A DNA stretch of 64,000 bases, from contig JXTB01000113.1 in the NCBI GenBank assembly GCA_002914805.1, positions 528,090 through 592,089 of the forward strand. Direction: 5' to 3'. Under the pieces are notes generated by a model. That model saw only the letters and a program-made list of their open reading frames with translations. It had not been told where the DNA came from and searched no databases. The stretch comes from Parasponia andersonii. Its lineage: Eukaryota; Streptophyta; Magnoliopsida; Rosales; Cannabaceae. A program made the position numbers and the translations under genes. This document shows, piece after piece, positions 33,440 to 46,884 of this stretch. The number at the start of each line of letters is the position of its first letter. Position 1 is the stretch's first letter.

Positions 33440-36400
33440 TTGGTTATAAAGATCAACTGTGGAGGCACGCAGCTATGGCGAGTATTGGTCGATAATGGAA
33501 GTGCCATCGATATCTTGTACTATGACGCCTTCAAGAAGATGGGGTTGAGTGAAAGCGACCTAAAACCTACTGTCACTCCACTTTATAGATTTACTGGTAA
33601 CAACATAATGCTTAGGGGTATGAATGAGTTAATGGTCAATGTTGGAACTTATCCTAGGGTTTCAATGGTAATGACCCAATTCTTAGTTGTGGATTGTCCC
33701 TCTGCATTTAATGCTGTACTAGGAAGACCAACACTGAGGGAATTATGAGTAGTTACTTCAATCTGTCACCTTGCTATGAAGTTCCCGACTCAACATGGAG
33801 TAGGTGAAGTGCGAGGTAACCAATATGATACACAAACTTGTTATAATAATTCTTTAAAGCTCGCAGCAAAAGATGTGGCACCTCGCATAATGATGGTCCA
33901 GCTACAAGGTGAAGCGGCAGGTGAAGCATCAAGTGAAGCGTCAAGTGAAGTGTCAGGCAAAATGTCAATCAAAGACCTCTACCCTCGAGAAGTCGATGAA
34001 GAGCTTAAGACTAGACCTATAGAAGACTTAGAAGATTTGCCGATTGATAGATCTTCGAAGGTTCTAAAAATCAGAGCGAAGCTTTAAGAACCCATGCTAG
34101 CTTTATTGGTTGCTTTTTTGAAATTAAACTTGGATATCTTCGCATGGCAACATTCGGATATGGTGGGGATTGATCCGAATATCATGTGTCATTGCCTTAA
34201 TATAGATACGACGAAAAAGCCTGTACGGCAAAAAAGAAGAGCCATGAATCCAGAACGCTACGTCGCATTGAAAGAAGAGGTAGGGAAATTGCTCAAAATT
34301 GGATTCATCAGGGAATCCTTCTACCCGAACTGGCTTGTAAACCCAGTTTTAGTAAAGAAACCCAATGGGAACTTGCATTGATTTCACCGACCTCAACAAA
34401 GCATGCCCGAAGGACAGTTTTCTCCTTCCAAGAATCGACCAGCTTATAGATGCGACGTCGGGACATAAACTCTTAAGCTTTATGGACGTGTATTTTGGAT
34501 ACAATTAATTCCCTATCTACGAGCTAGATGAGGAGCATACCTCGTTCATCACTGATCGAGGATTGTACTATTATAAGAAGATGCCCTTTGGACTCATCAA
34601 TGTAGGAGCGACTTATCAGTGTCTTATCAATATGATGTTTGGAAAACAAAATTGGCAGGACAATGGAAGTATATGTTGATGACATGTTAGTAAAGTCGAA
34701 AGAAGCTGAAGATCACGTCAAGCGTCTTGATGAAATGTTCAAAAATCTTCAGAAATATCAGATGAAGCTGAACCCCGAGAAGTACACATTCAGAGTAGGA
34801 TCTAGAAAATTCCTGAGGTTCATGGTCAATCAACGAGGAATCGAGGCTAACCCTCAGAAGATATAAGCACTAATTGATATGCAATCCCCTCGCAAACCCA
34901 AAAATGTACAGAGCCTGGCGGGAATAGTGGCCACATTGAGTCGATTTGTATCCAGGTCAACCGATAAATGCTGACTATTCTTTGAAGTATTGAAGGGTTC
35001 GAAGAGGTTCGAGTAGACTGAAGAATACGAGTAAGCGTTTCAAGAATTAAAAGCACACTTGGGTTCTCCTTCACTCTTGTTGAAGCCAAACCCAGGAGAA
35101 GAATTGTACTTATATCTCGTTGTTTCCAAATATGCGACAAGTGCTGCGTTAATTCAAGAAGATGAAAAAATACAGCAACTGGTATATTACATAAATAAAA
35201 GGTTGCTTGATGCCGAAACGAGACATCTAGAGATGGAGAAGTTGGCATTAGCGCTCATCATTGCATCCAGGATACTTCAACCTTATTTTCATATGCACTC
35301 TATCAAATTTTTCACGAATTTTCCATTAAAGTAGGTTCTACAAAAACCTAAGGCTTCAGGACAACTACTTAAGTGGGTAGTTAAGTGGGCTGTCAAGTTG
35401 AGTCAATTTTGACATCAATTTTCAATCTCGCACTGCGATTAAAGGTCAAGCTCTCGCAGATTTCATTGCAGAGTTCACGTATGATGTCAATCTTCTCACA
35501 GTAGTGATTGAAAAACCTGCTATAGATTTATCAAGATTGTGGAAACTTTACGTCGATGGATCGTCAAACGAGAATGGAGCCAGTGTGGGCTTAGTACTAA
35601 TCAGTCCTGAAGGGCACAATATTCATTGTGCACTACGCTTCAAATTTCCAGTGTCAAATAATGAGGCAAACATGAAGCACTGATAGCTGGGGTAAAGTTC
35701 GCATAAGAAATGAAGGCCAAAATGATTGAGTTATATAGTGATTCCCAGCTGGTTGTTCGTCAAGTGATCGACGATTATCAAGCAAAAGGAGAAAGAATGA
35801 TGGCTTACTTATAGGAGTTACAACGACTGTTCTCGACATTTACTGCTTATAACATTCAACTTCTTCCTTGCATTAAGAAATACTGTGGCAGATGCTCCAG
35901 CTAAGCTCGCCTTAACAAAAGATGCCAAATTATTAAAGGTGGTTCCTATCAAATTTCTTGCGAAACTAAGTATCCAAGTAGAGCCCCAAGTGACCATGCC
36001 GGTTAACAGAAAACCATCATGGATGGATCCTATAATGAAGTATCTACAACATGGCGACCTCCCCGAAAGCAAAGACAATGCAAAGCGACTTTGAATGAAG
36101 GCAGCTCGCTATATCATCTATGATGGGAAGCTTTATCGAAGAAGTTTTAGCTCGCTATTATTATTATGTGTTGATGAAGAAAAGGCACACTACATTATGA
36201 GGGAAATTCATGAAAGAATATGCAGTAATCATTCAGGGGGGTGGGCACTTACGAACAAGGTTCTCAGACAAGGATATTTTTGACCAACTATGGAGAAAGA
36301 TACAATGGAATTTTCTAGGAGGTATGACAAATGTCAACGTATGTGACTATTCCTAGAATGCCATATGTTGCTCTAACTCCAATGATTAGTCCATGACCAT

Positions 36401-37250
36401 TTGTAGTATGGGGAATTGATATTATCGGAATGCTTCCATTGACGTGAGGTGTATTGAAGTATGCAGTGGTCGCAGTTGATTATTTCACAAAATGGATAGA
36501 AGTAGAAGCATTGAATACTATTTCCACAAATAAGATGATAGATTTTGTTTACAAATCTATAATCTGCCGTTATGGTATACAACATACTATAATTTCTAAT
36601 AATGGAAAACAATTTGACTGCGATGAATTTCGTAACTTTTGCTACAACTTAGTCATTAAGAAAAGCTTCTCGCCGTTGTTCATCCACAAACAAATGGGTA
36701 GGTCGAAGCTATAAACAAGATACTTAAACAGAACCTACAGACAAAGCTGGAAGAGCACAAAGGAGCTTGGCCAGATATGCTACCTGAGGTATTATGGGCT
36801 TATCGTACCACTCAACGAACCACTACTAGAGAAAATCCATTCTCTTTAGCTTATGGATTCGAAGCAATGGTGCCAGTAGAAATTGGTGCAAGCTCTCTAC
36901 GCCGATCTACCTATAAGCAAGATCAGAATAATGCACTAATGAGGATTGAACTTGATCTTTTAGAAGAAAAGCGTGAACAGTCTAAGCTTCGGATCGCATC
37001 ATATTAATAGCGCACTGCTCGATATTATAACACTAAAGTCAGAAGCATATAATTTGAAGTTGGTGATCTTGTTCTTCGACAAGTTCTACCTAATAATAAA
37101 GAGCACGGTACTGGTGTATTTGGACCCTCTTGGGAAGGACCATATGTTATTGATGCTATCATTTGACCTGGGACATACAAGCTAGCTTGCACTGGTGGAC
37201 AAAAGATCGAGTATGCTTGGAATATAGAACAGCTTCGTCGCTATTATCAG
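33440..37250 (+). pseudogene. pol region of gypsy element 1 (fossil)
   Basis: Protease at 33440-33748 (VLVDNGSAIDILYY). Reverse transcriptase at about 34094-34866 (VYVDDMLVKSKEAEDHVKRL). RNase H at about 34950-35350. A second, archaeal-like RNase H at about 35520-35880 (LYVDGSSNENGASVGLVLIS). Integrase at 36095-37250, with its zinc-finger side near 36190-36280, core near 36454-36620 (VDYFTKWIEVEAL) and C-terminal part near 36777-37250. Many breaks; no working enzyme. Confidence 0.9.
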
Positions 37251-38043
37251 TAAATCTTCATGTATATCTTCATATATTTTCAACGACCTAAGGGGCATCT
37301 TGTAATTGTCATTCGTCATTCGTCATCATTCATCAATAAAAATTTCTTTTCTTCGATTATTCAATTTTATTTGGTTAATCTTTTATAGTTTTATGGCAGT
37401 CTCTGAACACCATAAAACTCAGGGGGCAGTGGGATCAGAATTTTATCTCCTACTCGCTTCCTAAGGGGCTATGCAAATGCTCATTTAGAGGGGTTGGAAT
37501 TTTAGATCGCCGAATTTCTAAAATTTCTTAAAATCTTAGGATTTTCTCCTCGCTTCATGCCATAGCATGTCGTATTACACAATTTCCCTCCTCAAACAAC
37601 AAAGTAACTAAGCAAAATATTCATTATTCGATGTGATATATTACTATATTACATTTTGCCGTGGAACTTTTGAAAAATAGTGTTGAGTTTGCGTCACTCA
37701 TACTTGTTGTTTTCTTAAGCGACCTAACCTATCCTAACACTTAAAACCCGTTTTAAGATAGTTGGATTCGAATCGCAACAGCGTACCAATCAGTCACCTA
37801 GTGATTGATTAAATTATACATCTTTATATTATAATGCATTGTGTTTTAATTGTTTTACAGGAATAAATATTTGACTAAATATTTGACAAGAAAAATTTCA
37901 TTGATTTAAGCTGACACCTGTAGGCAAGCAAAGTATTACAAAGCAGAAAGGAGCAGCCTGCATTGTTCTGAAACTTTGTAATAAAAAAAAAATTATGAAG
38001 ATGTGCTTGCTTCACCTTTTTTTAGTCACAATTCGGTTTCTTT

Positions 38044-40793
38044 CTAGCTCTGGACAAGCTCGACCACATCTTCACCAAGGATAGAAAAGTCGAAATCTGG
38101 ATGCTCGCAGAAGATATTATATATTATGGTCGATGAGGCAATGTCATTAGCCTTTTCTTCGAGCTCCTTACCTTTAGTGGCCCTGAACTCTTCTACAGTC
38201 TTGTGAGCCGCCTCCTTCAGAACATCCGGATGCTCGGAGATAGTCTTTTCAAGTTCTTCAATTTTCTTCTCGAGCTTCTCCTTTTCAAGCTTTTCCTTGG
38301 CCAGACCCTTGCGCAACTGCCGATTCTCCAACTCGAAGGATTTTCTCTCTTCTTCGCAAGTCTTCTCCGAGTCCTCGAATGCTTGGGATATTTCTTCGAC
38401 TTTTTCGGCCTTCTCCATGCATTCAAGGACTAGGTCAAATATCAAAATAGCAGCTGGAGCAGTCTGAAAATATAATATACATCAGTATAAGAAAAGTGCC
38501 GAAGAGTGAAGATAGAATATACTTATATTTGCCAACGTCCTCATCGTAGCACTAAAAGCGACCCTGGCTGGTCGCTGTTTCATCCTCTCCTAACCTTCTT
38601 CAGAAGTGAAGTGGTCGATAAAGGTCACGCTCAAACCAGCCTTTTCTGGCAGTTGGCAAAGGAGTGCAAAAGCTCCTCGTCCTTGTCGGCCTAGCTCGGT
38701 CCCTTAGAAAAAGTGGCTATCTCCTTGGATGGCTCAGGTTGGCTCGTAGTTTTTGAAGGCTGAGGAGGAGGCGAGCTTGTTGGGATATCCTCAAAGGCGA
38801 CATTTCGTTTCTTTGAAGTGTCGACCTTCTCTTTTCCTTTTATCAAGGAAGGAGGTATATTGTCTGGTGTCTTGGACTTTGCCAATGACCCAGTGTTGAA
38901 GGTGGTGCTCGCAGTCCGCTGCCAATTGTCATTTCTGTATAAATATGACTGGTTAATAAATGAGGTATATAATACGACAAAGAGGAAGAATAAAAAAAAT
39001 TAATTATTACCTTCTTGCTGCTGAGAAATTGGTGGCAACGCAGCTTCTGAAGTTGATGGTTTTAGGACAGTAAGAGTGATATGTGCTTTTCCTTTCATGG
39101 ATTTAGAAGAAGAGACACCCGCTTCCTTCTATTTCCTCTGCTTCTTCTTCGAGCTTGAAGTTTGGTCAGACAGTTGGTAGAATCTGGAAGAGTGGCTTCT
39201 TTTGGAAGTAGCTCGCAAGCAATTAGGTTCTTGGTCATCCCAAGCTTCTTCCAATCAAATTCTTCGATCGGGAGGTTGTTTATTTTATACACCCTTGCGA
39301 GCTGCTCTTTGGAGAGTCTTGGATGTTCCCTATTATCAGCGATGACATACGAATGCGATCAGATTGGTATATTTATACAGAGAAAGCTATAAGATGAAAA
39401 GTTACCTACTAGGGTTTTGAAAGAAGTCGTTATCCATGTAGTCAAAGTGAAAAATAGATTTTTCCATTTCCCATATTGTTGCAGACCCCGTGGATAGTTT
39501 TTATTGCTTGGTCGACCACTTGCTCGCATAGAAGAAGCCAAAATCTGATGGGTTCGATTTTACTTGGTAGAATCAAGCGAACTCTTCAGGAATAGAGGAT
39601 TCTAAACCTAATTTATGACATAATATGTACCAACTTATCATATATCTACATATGTTTGGGGTTAATTGAAAAGGGACAACTCCATAATATTCGACGATCG
39701 ATTTTATATATGGATGAAGTGAGAGGTGGACACCATATCTGAGAACTGCTTTTGAGAATGAGGCGTGTGTGGTCGATTGAACTCTGTGGTTAGGCGAAGA
39801 GGGACGTCGATTTTGTAGTTGCATACAATCTTTCTGAGCTTGTTTGTTGTACAACTCGTATTTATATTGGTGCATGACCAATCTTCTTCTACATACTGAT
39901 AACTAGATACAAATGCAGGAGCATCTCTAATATGCTGAAGCCATTGGTCATGAGGGAGGTCGCCTATGCGAGGACTACTTTACCTAACCTCGGTTATTTC
40001 TACTTCAGGTTTTAGCTCAAGATAGTCTTCGAGGTTTATAGAGCTAATGCTTGTATTGGATCATTCTCTTGAGAATGCATTCCCCTCTCTAAATTCCTCA
40101 CTACTAGACATCTGAAAGAAGAAATATGGGATTAGTTTAGTCCTATGTGAATATTAGGTATCTTTGTTATATGCGAGCAATGTGGGGCCATAATCCTACA
40201 ACAAGCTATTCATCGAATTTTTTCTAATCAATCTATAGATTCATCTAAAATTGTTCAAGCAACTCTTCGGTAATTCGTCACTCGACTGATTTTGGTTTTC
40301 AAACATCAGGATTTTAGATCCTAAATTTCTTCTATGGGTTCGTCTATCAATCATCTAAAAAGTAATTTATTCGTTCCATTTTTCAGTTCATCTAAGTATG
40401 ACGATGGATTTGTGTTCAAGGTATTTAGGCTCTACGGTTCATATTTAATTTCTAGAAATAAGCTCTGAAGATAAGAGTTTCTCTAGAAATCAAAAAACAA
40501 CAATTCTTTAAAAGAGAGAGGGAATGTATGCTAACCTTTTTTCGGAGACTGAAAAACTGAGAACGTTGTCTGAGAGATTTTGGTGATGACTTCGCCGGAG
40601 AAGACGATGAATTTATGTGTGCTGAAAAGTGACTAGGGGCACCGAAAGGGTTTATCTTATGGACGCTTCGGATTTCAGAAGAAATGAAAGAGGAAGAAGA
40701 GGCAATAGGGTTTAAGTTTTGAAGAGGAGGCGGATTGATTCTTGATATATATATATATATCTCAAGCATCATCAAATCACAGTTGTAGATCAT
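38044..40793 (-). pseudogene. antisense gene region of gypsy element 1
   Basis: Between integrase and right LTR the open frames lie on the - strand. From its 5' side: a Ser-rich start near 40793, a block at 39573-39881 resembling the plant 'putative gypsy type transposon' domain (LSLHPYIKSIVEYYGVVPFQ), a Lys/Arg-rich middle, and at 38044-38445 a strong coiled coil (LRKGLAKEKLEKEKLEKKIE). Such antisense genes are known in Tat-clade elements, where they may be spliced; their role is unknown. AG/GT-like boundaries between blocks suggest exons. This copy is fossil. Confidence 0.6.
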
Positions 40794-41154
40794 AGCATTT
40801 AATTTTCGGATCTAATGGCCGAAATTCATGTGGGAGTTAATTTTTGAAATTAAATGAGTATTTTTTTGAAATTTGAAACGTCTCGATTTAAGACAACAGC
40901 TGGCGTCATCGCTATTATCGCGTCCGCTCAAAAAACAGAGATGTCTCCTCGAGTTTTGCTTCTCTCCTGAGAAAATGTGATACATGGTTGCGTCTGTCAG
41001 GAAAAGTACGTGTGGTTCTGAAAAGATAGGATTTGAGAGCTAGCAACTCTTTGAGGATTTCAAGATTATATCATTATATAGCATTTTTAAGCTCGCATCT
41101 ATCAGAGAAGGAAGCTCCATTTTGTCATAAAGAACTAATAGAGCTGGGGGCGAT

Positions 41155-41763
41155 TATTGTGCGGTCTAAAATCTATATGATGGTCAATGCCAAAAAGGGA
41201 AAATTAGCGATCAAGTTGGACGTATCAGGTCGCATGAGAATTTTTTTTATCAAATTGTGACCTCCTCTGAATAAGTTAAGTGCGATCAGTATGAAAAGGA
41301 AACTAGATCAAGCTTCATCAAACGGATAATCTACAAAGAAAGGGAAACAAAGTTTCTCTTTGAAGGTTGACCAATCATTCTTTTGAAGTTATTACCCAAT
41401 TATATTATTACTCAAATTGTATTTTCTGATTACACACTTATCCGTTTTCACAATTGGGAAATATTGAACTACTCTCACCTATATAAGGGGAGTTCAATAT
41501 TGTTGTGAGAGACTTTTACTTGGACTTCTTTTTTCTGGACAACATTCTGTATTTTAGCTCTTGGAGTTCCAACCTTGAGACCTAACAAAACTCTTGTAAT
41601 TCTCCAAAAAATAGTGAAAAACAGTGGACTTTGACTCATCTTTTTTAGGGCTGAACTACTATAAAATTTTCGCCTCTTTATTTGCTTTGATTTATCAACC
41701 CTTTTCACACAGGCCACATCTTGCAATTTCCTAAATTTATTGTTGACAAAACCTCTGTTAACA
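41155..41763 (+). repeat. right LTR of gypsy element 1
   Basis: 609 bp, beginning TATTGTGCGGTCT and ending CTCTGTTAACA, preceded by the purine-rich GAGCTGGGGG. It aligns end to end with the left LTR with roughly 60 differences by eye, mostly transitions. Confidence 0.9.
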
Positions 41764-41872
41764 CCAAGTAAATCAATTTATAACCTTGGCTAGTAGCTGC
41801 GTATACAGTTGCACAAGTAATGATGCCTACTGACATGGATTTTCCTAATTGGTTGGCAGAATTTCAGGGTTT

Positions 41873-42405
41873 ATAACAGATATTCCTTGAACTATCACTT
41901 TATGCTAATTTGTTTTTTAAGTTTCGATTGTGATAATTAAGTTTCTAAATTTTTTAATTTAAAGTAATTTAGTTCTTAAATTATTTAAATTGTAATTTGT
42001 TATTTAATTTTTGACAAAAAACATACTTGAGTAAAATATTGTACCATCTAAAAGTATATTTTAAAAAAATAAACTGAAAAAAATCATTTATAGATAAAGA
42101 AATATGCATTATTTGTATTTTTTGAGGTTTTTGGAATTACAAATTTAGAATTTTTTTTTTGTAATTATTGATTTTATACTTAAAATTCTAAAATTATCTT
42201 TAAGATACACTTTCAGATACTACCACGTGCTCCTCACGTGTACTTTTAGTTAAAAATTTAACAGTATGTTGTGATTTAAATAATTAAGAGATAAAATTTA
42301 ATATAAATCGAAAAGTTCAAAGTCTTAATTATTACATTTGAAACTCTGAGAACTAAATTACCACAAATTAAATAATTTAGAGACTATTTGTGCCATTAAC
42401 TAGAA
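41873..42405. mobile_element. long-inverted-repeat MITE (probably Mutator-type)
   Basis: The left arm (about 41873-42050) and the reverse complement of the right arm (about 42230-42405) align over well over 100 bases: GTTTCGATTGTGATAATTAAG against GTTTCAAATGTAATAATTAAG, then TTAAATTATTTAAATTG-like sequence against TTAATTATTTAAATCAC. The outer right end, reverse-complemented, reads GGCACAAATAGTCTCTAAAT, a wording familiar from plant non-autonomous Mutator-like MITEs. No coding capacity. Target duplication not resolved. Confidence 0.65.
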
Positions 42406-42439
42406 ATTCTCTCTTTGTCATGATATTATTAGACATTCA

Positions 42440-45400
42440 AATACAAGTATTACGTTTCAAGCAAAAACACGCCGATCGATGTGATCTACCTCCAAAACAA
42501 GGACAGGGGCATTTTCAAAAACCCGCCCAAATCCGGCGTTCCTAAGCACATGAAAAACAGGAACATGTACTACCAATTTCACAAAGATCACGGACATGAC
42601 ACCATCAACTGCCCCAACCTCTATGCGCAGGTCATGATGACAATTCATGCCAGCAAATTGAAGCAGTACGTAAAGACCGGCGGAATCCAGTCGTAAGAAG
42701 ACGCTACTAGGCCCGAAAAAGGCAAGTAGACCCAGGCCTCCGGGTCAGGAGGCCAGGCCTTGAGGATAGTGCCGACCATCATGGGCAGACCCGAGTAGAC
42801 CCAGGGTCAGGAGGAGAAGGAAAAGTGCCTAAGAAAAACTGAAGAGAGGGTGAAGCGCCTGAGGGGGATGGGACATTCGTTCACATTTGAGGGTGGTAAA
42901 AGCTGCAACTCTGCCGCCCCCATCGCCTTCACCCAGCAAGATTTGACCTTGGTGTGCCTGCCTCACGATGACCCCCAGGTAATTAAGCTGTAGATCGACT
43001 CCGCGTTGGTCGGAAGGGTCCTGATCGACGGTAGAAGCAGCATCAATATCTTGTTCCTTAGCACGTTCGAGAACATGGGCCTGAATCGAAACACGCTCAG
43101 GCCAACCTGTCAGCCACTATTTACTTTCGATAGTACCAAGGTCAGCCCCTTGGGCATTGTGACCTTGAAGGTCTGCGTAGCAGAGAGATGCTTGGATGTG
43201 GACTTCGTCGTTATCGACTGCCCGTCCTCCTTCAATGTCATCATGGGGAGATGATGGATCCACGCCATGCACAGAGTCACCTCCACCCTCCACCAGGTCT
43301 TAAGATGTCTATCAAAGGATGGTATTTATACGATAGACATCAAAGGAGACCAGGCCTCCGCGAGGAAATATTTTTCAACAGTCCTGAAGGGACCCGATGC
43401 GAATACGAACGCCCTGACGGGGGATGTATAGCAATCAAAGGACCGCCTGCCAGCATATATGAAACGGATTGAGGAGGAGTCTGACGGACCAGAATCTATG
43501 ATTGAGGAGCTGGTGGCGGTCCCTTCAAAAGAGGCGGAGCCGATAAAGGTAATATTAATCGGGGCCCTATTGCCCGAAGAGGAAAAGAACGAGCTGCTGG
43601 GATTCCTGAGGCAGAACCAAGACGTCTTTGCTTGGTCCCACGACGACATGCCCAGGATTGACCCCACATATGCCTGTCACCAGTTGAACATAGATCCCAA
43701 TTTCCCTTCGGTCAGGCAGAGACCTCAAAGGTTCACGCCAGGGAAAAACAGGGTGATCAACAAGGAGGTAGAGACGATACTATAGAACGGCCTAATTATG
43801 GAATGCGTATACTCATGCTGGATCTCCAACCCGGTGGTAGTGAAGAAGAAGAACAGCGACGACCGAACTTGTATAGACTTTACCAACTTGAACAAGGCTT
43901 GCCCGAAGGATAACTTCCCCCTGCCAAAGATCGACCAAATGGTAGACGCAACGACAGGATTCGACAGGATGATTTTTTTGGATACCTACTCGGGATACAA
44001 CTAGATCCCCCTATACGAGGAAAACCAGATCAACACGGCATTTATTACGGAGCGAGGCCTATAATGTTACAAACGCATGCTGTTTAGTTTGAAGAATACG
44101 GAGGCGACCTACCAGAGGCTCATGAACAAAATATTCGCCGGACAGCTAGGGAAAACTATGGAAGTCTATATCGATGATATGGTTATAAAGAGCAGAGGAG
44201 CTTCGGGTCATCTGGGACATTTGGACGAATGTTTCCAAATTCTGAGGCAATATCGGATGCGTCTAAACCCCAAGAAATGCACATTCGGGGTGTCCTCCGG
44301 CCAGTTCCTGGGACACATCGTAAGCAGAAGAGGTATCGAGGCCCATCCTACCCAGTTGTCCTCTATTGCAGACGTGTAGAGACCCTCGACTATTCGGGAA
44401 GTCCAGTGCCTAGTCGGGAAGATAGCCGCCCTCAGCCGGTTCGTCCCCAAGATGTCTGACCGATGCAAGCCTTTCTTCCAGTGCATAAAGAAAAGCTCCA
44501 CTGTTGCTTGGGGGGAGGAACAGGACAAGGCACTGACAGACCTCAAGCGATACCTAAGTCATCCGCCCATCCTAGCTTCCCCGGCAGAGGAGGAGTGCTT
44601 GTACGCTTATTTAGCAGTGTCCGAAGTAGCGATCAGTGCCGTACTATTCGTCGAGGAAGACAGCAAGCAGAATCTGGTGTTCTATATAAGCCGCATGCTC
44701 ATAGATGCCGAGACATGATATAGTATGGCAGAGAAACTGGTCCTCGCTCTGGTCAACGCTAAGAAGAAACTCAGGCAATACTTTGAAGCACACTCTCTTA
44801 CCGTGTACACGGATTTCCCCATCCGGCAGATTTGGCCAAACCAGACTTATCAGGACGACTAACCAAGTGGGCCATTGAGCTGGGGATGTACGACATCAAG
44901 TATCGTCCACGAGTAGCGAAGAAAGGGCAGGTCATAGCGAATTTCCTGGTAGAAATCAAATTCTTCGGTGAGCTGCACGATCCACTTCAAACGTTTCAGC
45001 CTCACCACCCTTTAGCCTGGACCCTTTACACTAATGGATCCACGAATATCTCGGGGTCAGGTATCAGGATAGTCCTGTAGACCCCAATAGGACTCAAAGT
45101 AGAAAAAGCCTTGAGGCTCAATTTCCAGGCAACGAACAACGAGGCGGAGTACGAGGCCCTACTGCAAGGCCTTGAACTGGCTCTATATTTCGGAGTAGAG
45201 AGCATCGCAGTAATGACTGACTCGCAGTTGGTTGTGGGTCAGGTCAAGAGAGACTTCGAAGTAAAAGAGCCGAGATTACGCAGGTACTTCTCCAAAGTAA
45301 TGGGGGCAAAAGCTCGCTTTAGCAGCTTTAATATCGAACAGATTCCCAGAGAGATGAACCAGAAGGCCGATGAGCTAGCTAAGAGCACGTCGACCAGAGG

Positions 45401-46726
45401 AACGGGACATGCAGAGATTCTCCTAGAGGACAGGAATATGAAAGACCCCTCGGAGACCCTCGCACATCATGTGTTTGCAGCCAACTCCGCAGACGAGGGA
45501 TGGACGAAACCCATCACCTAGTATATGGCATTGGGGAACCTACCCGTAGATCTCAAGAAGCGAGGTCGATCAGGCTGAAGGCTACCAGATACTCGATGGT
45601 GGGGGAACAACTATATAGGAGATCAACAATGGGGCCGATGTTGCGATGTGTAGGTCCCCTCGAAGTACAGAAACTGATGGAAGAAATCTACGAGGGAGTA
45701 TGCGGTAACCACTCTGGTAGGCGTAGCCTCGCCCACAAGGCTCTGATGGGCGGATACTTCTGGCTATACATGATGACAGAGGCGGCCCAATTTGTTAAAA
45801 AATGTGATAAGTGCCAGAAGTTCGCCCCCATGAAATGCCAACCCGCGGAGGATCTCCATTCAAACATAACGCCCTGGCCGTTCGCCAAATGGGGTTTGGA
45901 CATCATTGGAGAGCTCTCCAGAAGTCTAAGGAGGAGAATATACATCTTGCTGGCCACAGATTATTTCACCAAATGGGTAGAGGCTGAAGCCTACGCAACC
46001 GTAAACAAAGCAGATACGATTAACTTCATTTGAAAAAATATAATCTGTCGATACGGGATTCCGAAAGAGATACACGCCGATCATGGCACACAGTTCCAAA
46101 ATTCTAAGCTCAAGGAGTTGTGCGAGCTGTATGATATAAGGCTTAATTTCTCTTCCGTGAACTACCCTCAGGGGAACGGCCAAGCAGAGGCAACGAACAA
46201 AGCCATATTCAGTACTATCAAAAAGAACTTGTAGGAGGCTAAAGGCAGGTGGTTAGAAGAGCTACCAGCCATTGTGTGGGCCCATCGAACCACGGGGTGG
46301 AGGTCGACTGGAAGAACGTCATTCGCCATGGTCTACGGATCAGAGGCTATGATCCCGACCGAGGTCGGCCTCCCGACCCTTCGCTCCGAATTGGTAAAAG
46401 ATGCCCCCTTAAACGAACAGCAACTAAGGCACAACGCAGACCTCCTGGAAGAAATGAGAAACATAGCTCTGGTCTACCTGGCTTCATACCACCAGCAGGC
46501 TAGGTCCTACTACGCAAAGAAGGTTAGTGCTCGACGATTTAACGTCGAGGTTTGGGTCTTGAAAGTCAGAACAAGGAATTCCTCGAAACTGGACTCCAAT
46601 TGGATTGGACCCTATGAGGTGATTAAAGCACTTGACAATGGTATGTATGTCCTGAAAGAACTCAAGACTGGAAAGAACTTGCCGAACACGTGGAATGCTG
46701 AGCACTTGAAAAAGTATTACATGTGA
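42440..46726 (+). pseudogene. gag (3' part) and pol region of gypsy element 2 (fossil)
   Basis: Gag tail with a Cys/His motif near 42560-42620 (YYQFHKDHGHDTINC). Protease near 43006-43254. Reverse transcriptase near 43450-44380 (TCIDFTNLNKACPKDNFPLP and VYIDDMVIKS). RNase H near 44450-44830. Second RNase H near 45000-45400 (TNNEAEYEALLQGLELAL). Integrase near 45530-46726, with its zinc finger (CDKCQKFAPM), core (ATDYFTKWVEAEAY) and the final GPYEVIKALDNGMYVL region. Several breaks; non-functional. Confidence 0.9.
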
Positions 46727-46884
46727 GACACATGCATATGATGTAAGACCCATGGGAATGCTTATATTATTGAAAAGCTTAAATCCAAAATAGGTCAACT
46801 TCCCTTTTTGCTGCATGGATTTATCTTTTGGAAAGCTCTATGGAAAAGGGTCCGCCCACAATGGCAGACCTCACACACTATTCG

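Larger units (their letters stand above)
30818..41763 (+). mobile_element. Ty3/gypsy Tat-clade LTR retrotransposon, structurally complete but broken
   Basis: About 10.9 kb with both LTRs and a 5-bp target duplication CCAAG (30813-30817 and 41764-41768). Parts in order: left LTR, leader with primer-binding region, gag, protease, reverse transcriptase, RNase H, a second RNase H-like domain, integrase, an antisense gene, right LTR. The second RNase H and the antisense gene place it in the Tat group. The coding region has many breaks. The LTRs differ at roughly a tenth of positions by eye count, which at commonly used plant rates means several million years. Confidence 0.9.
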
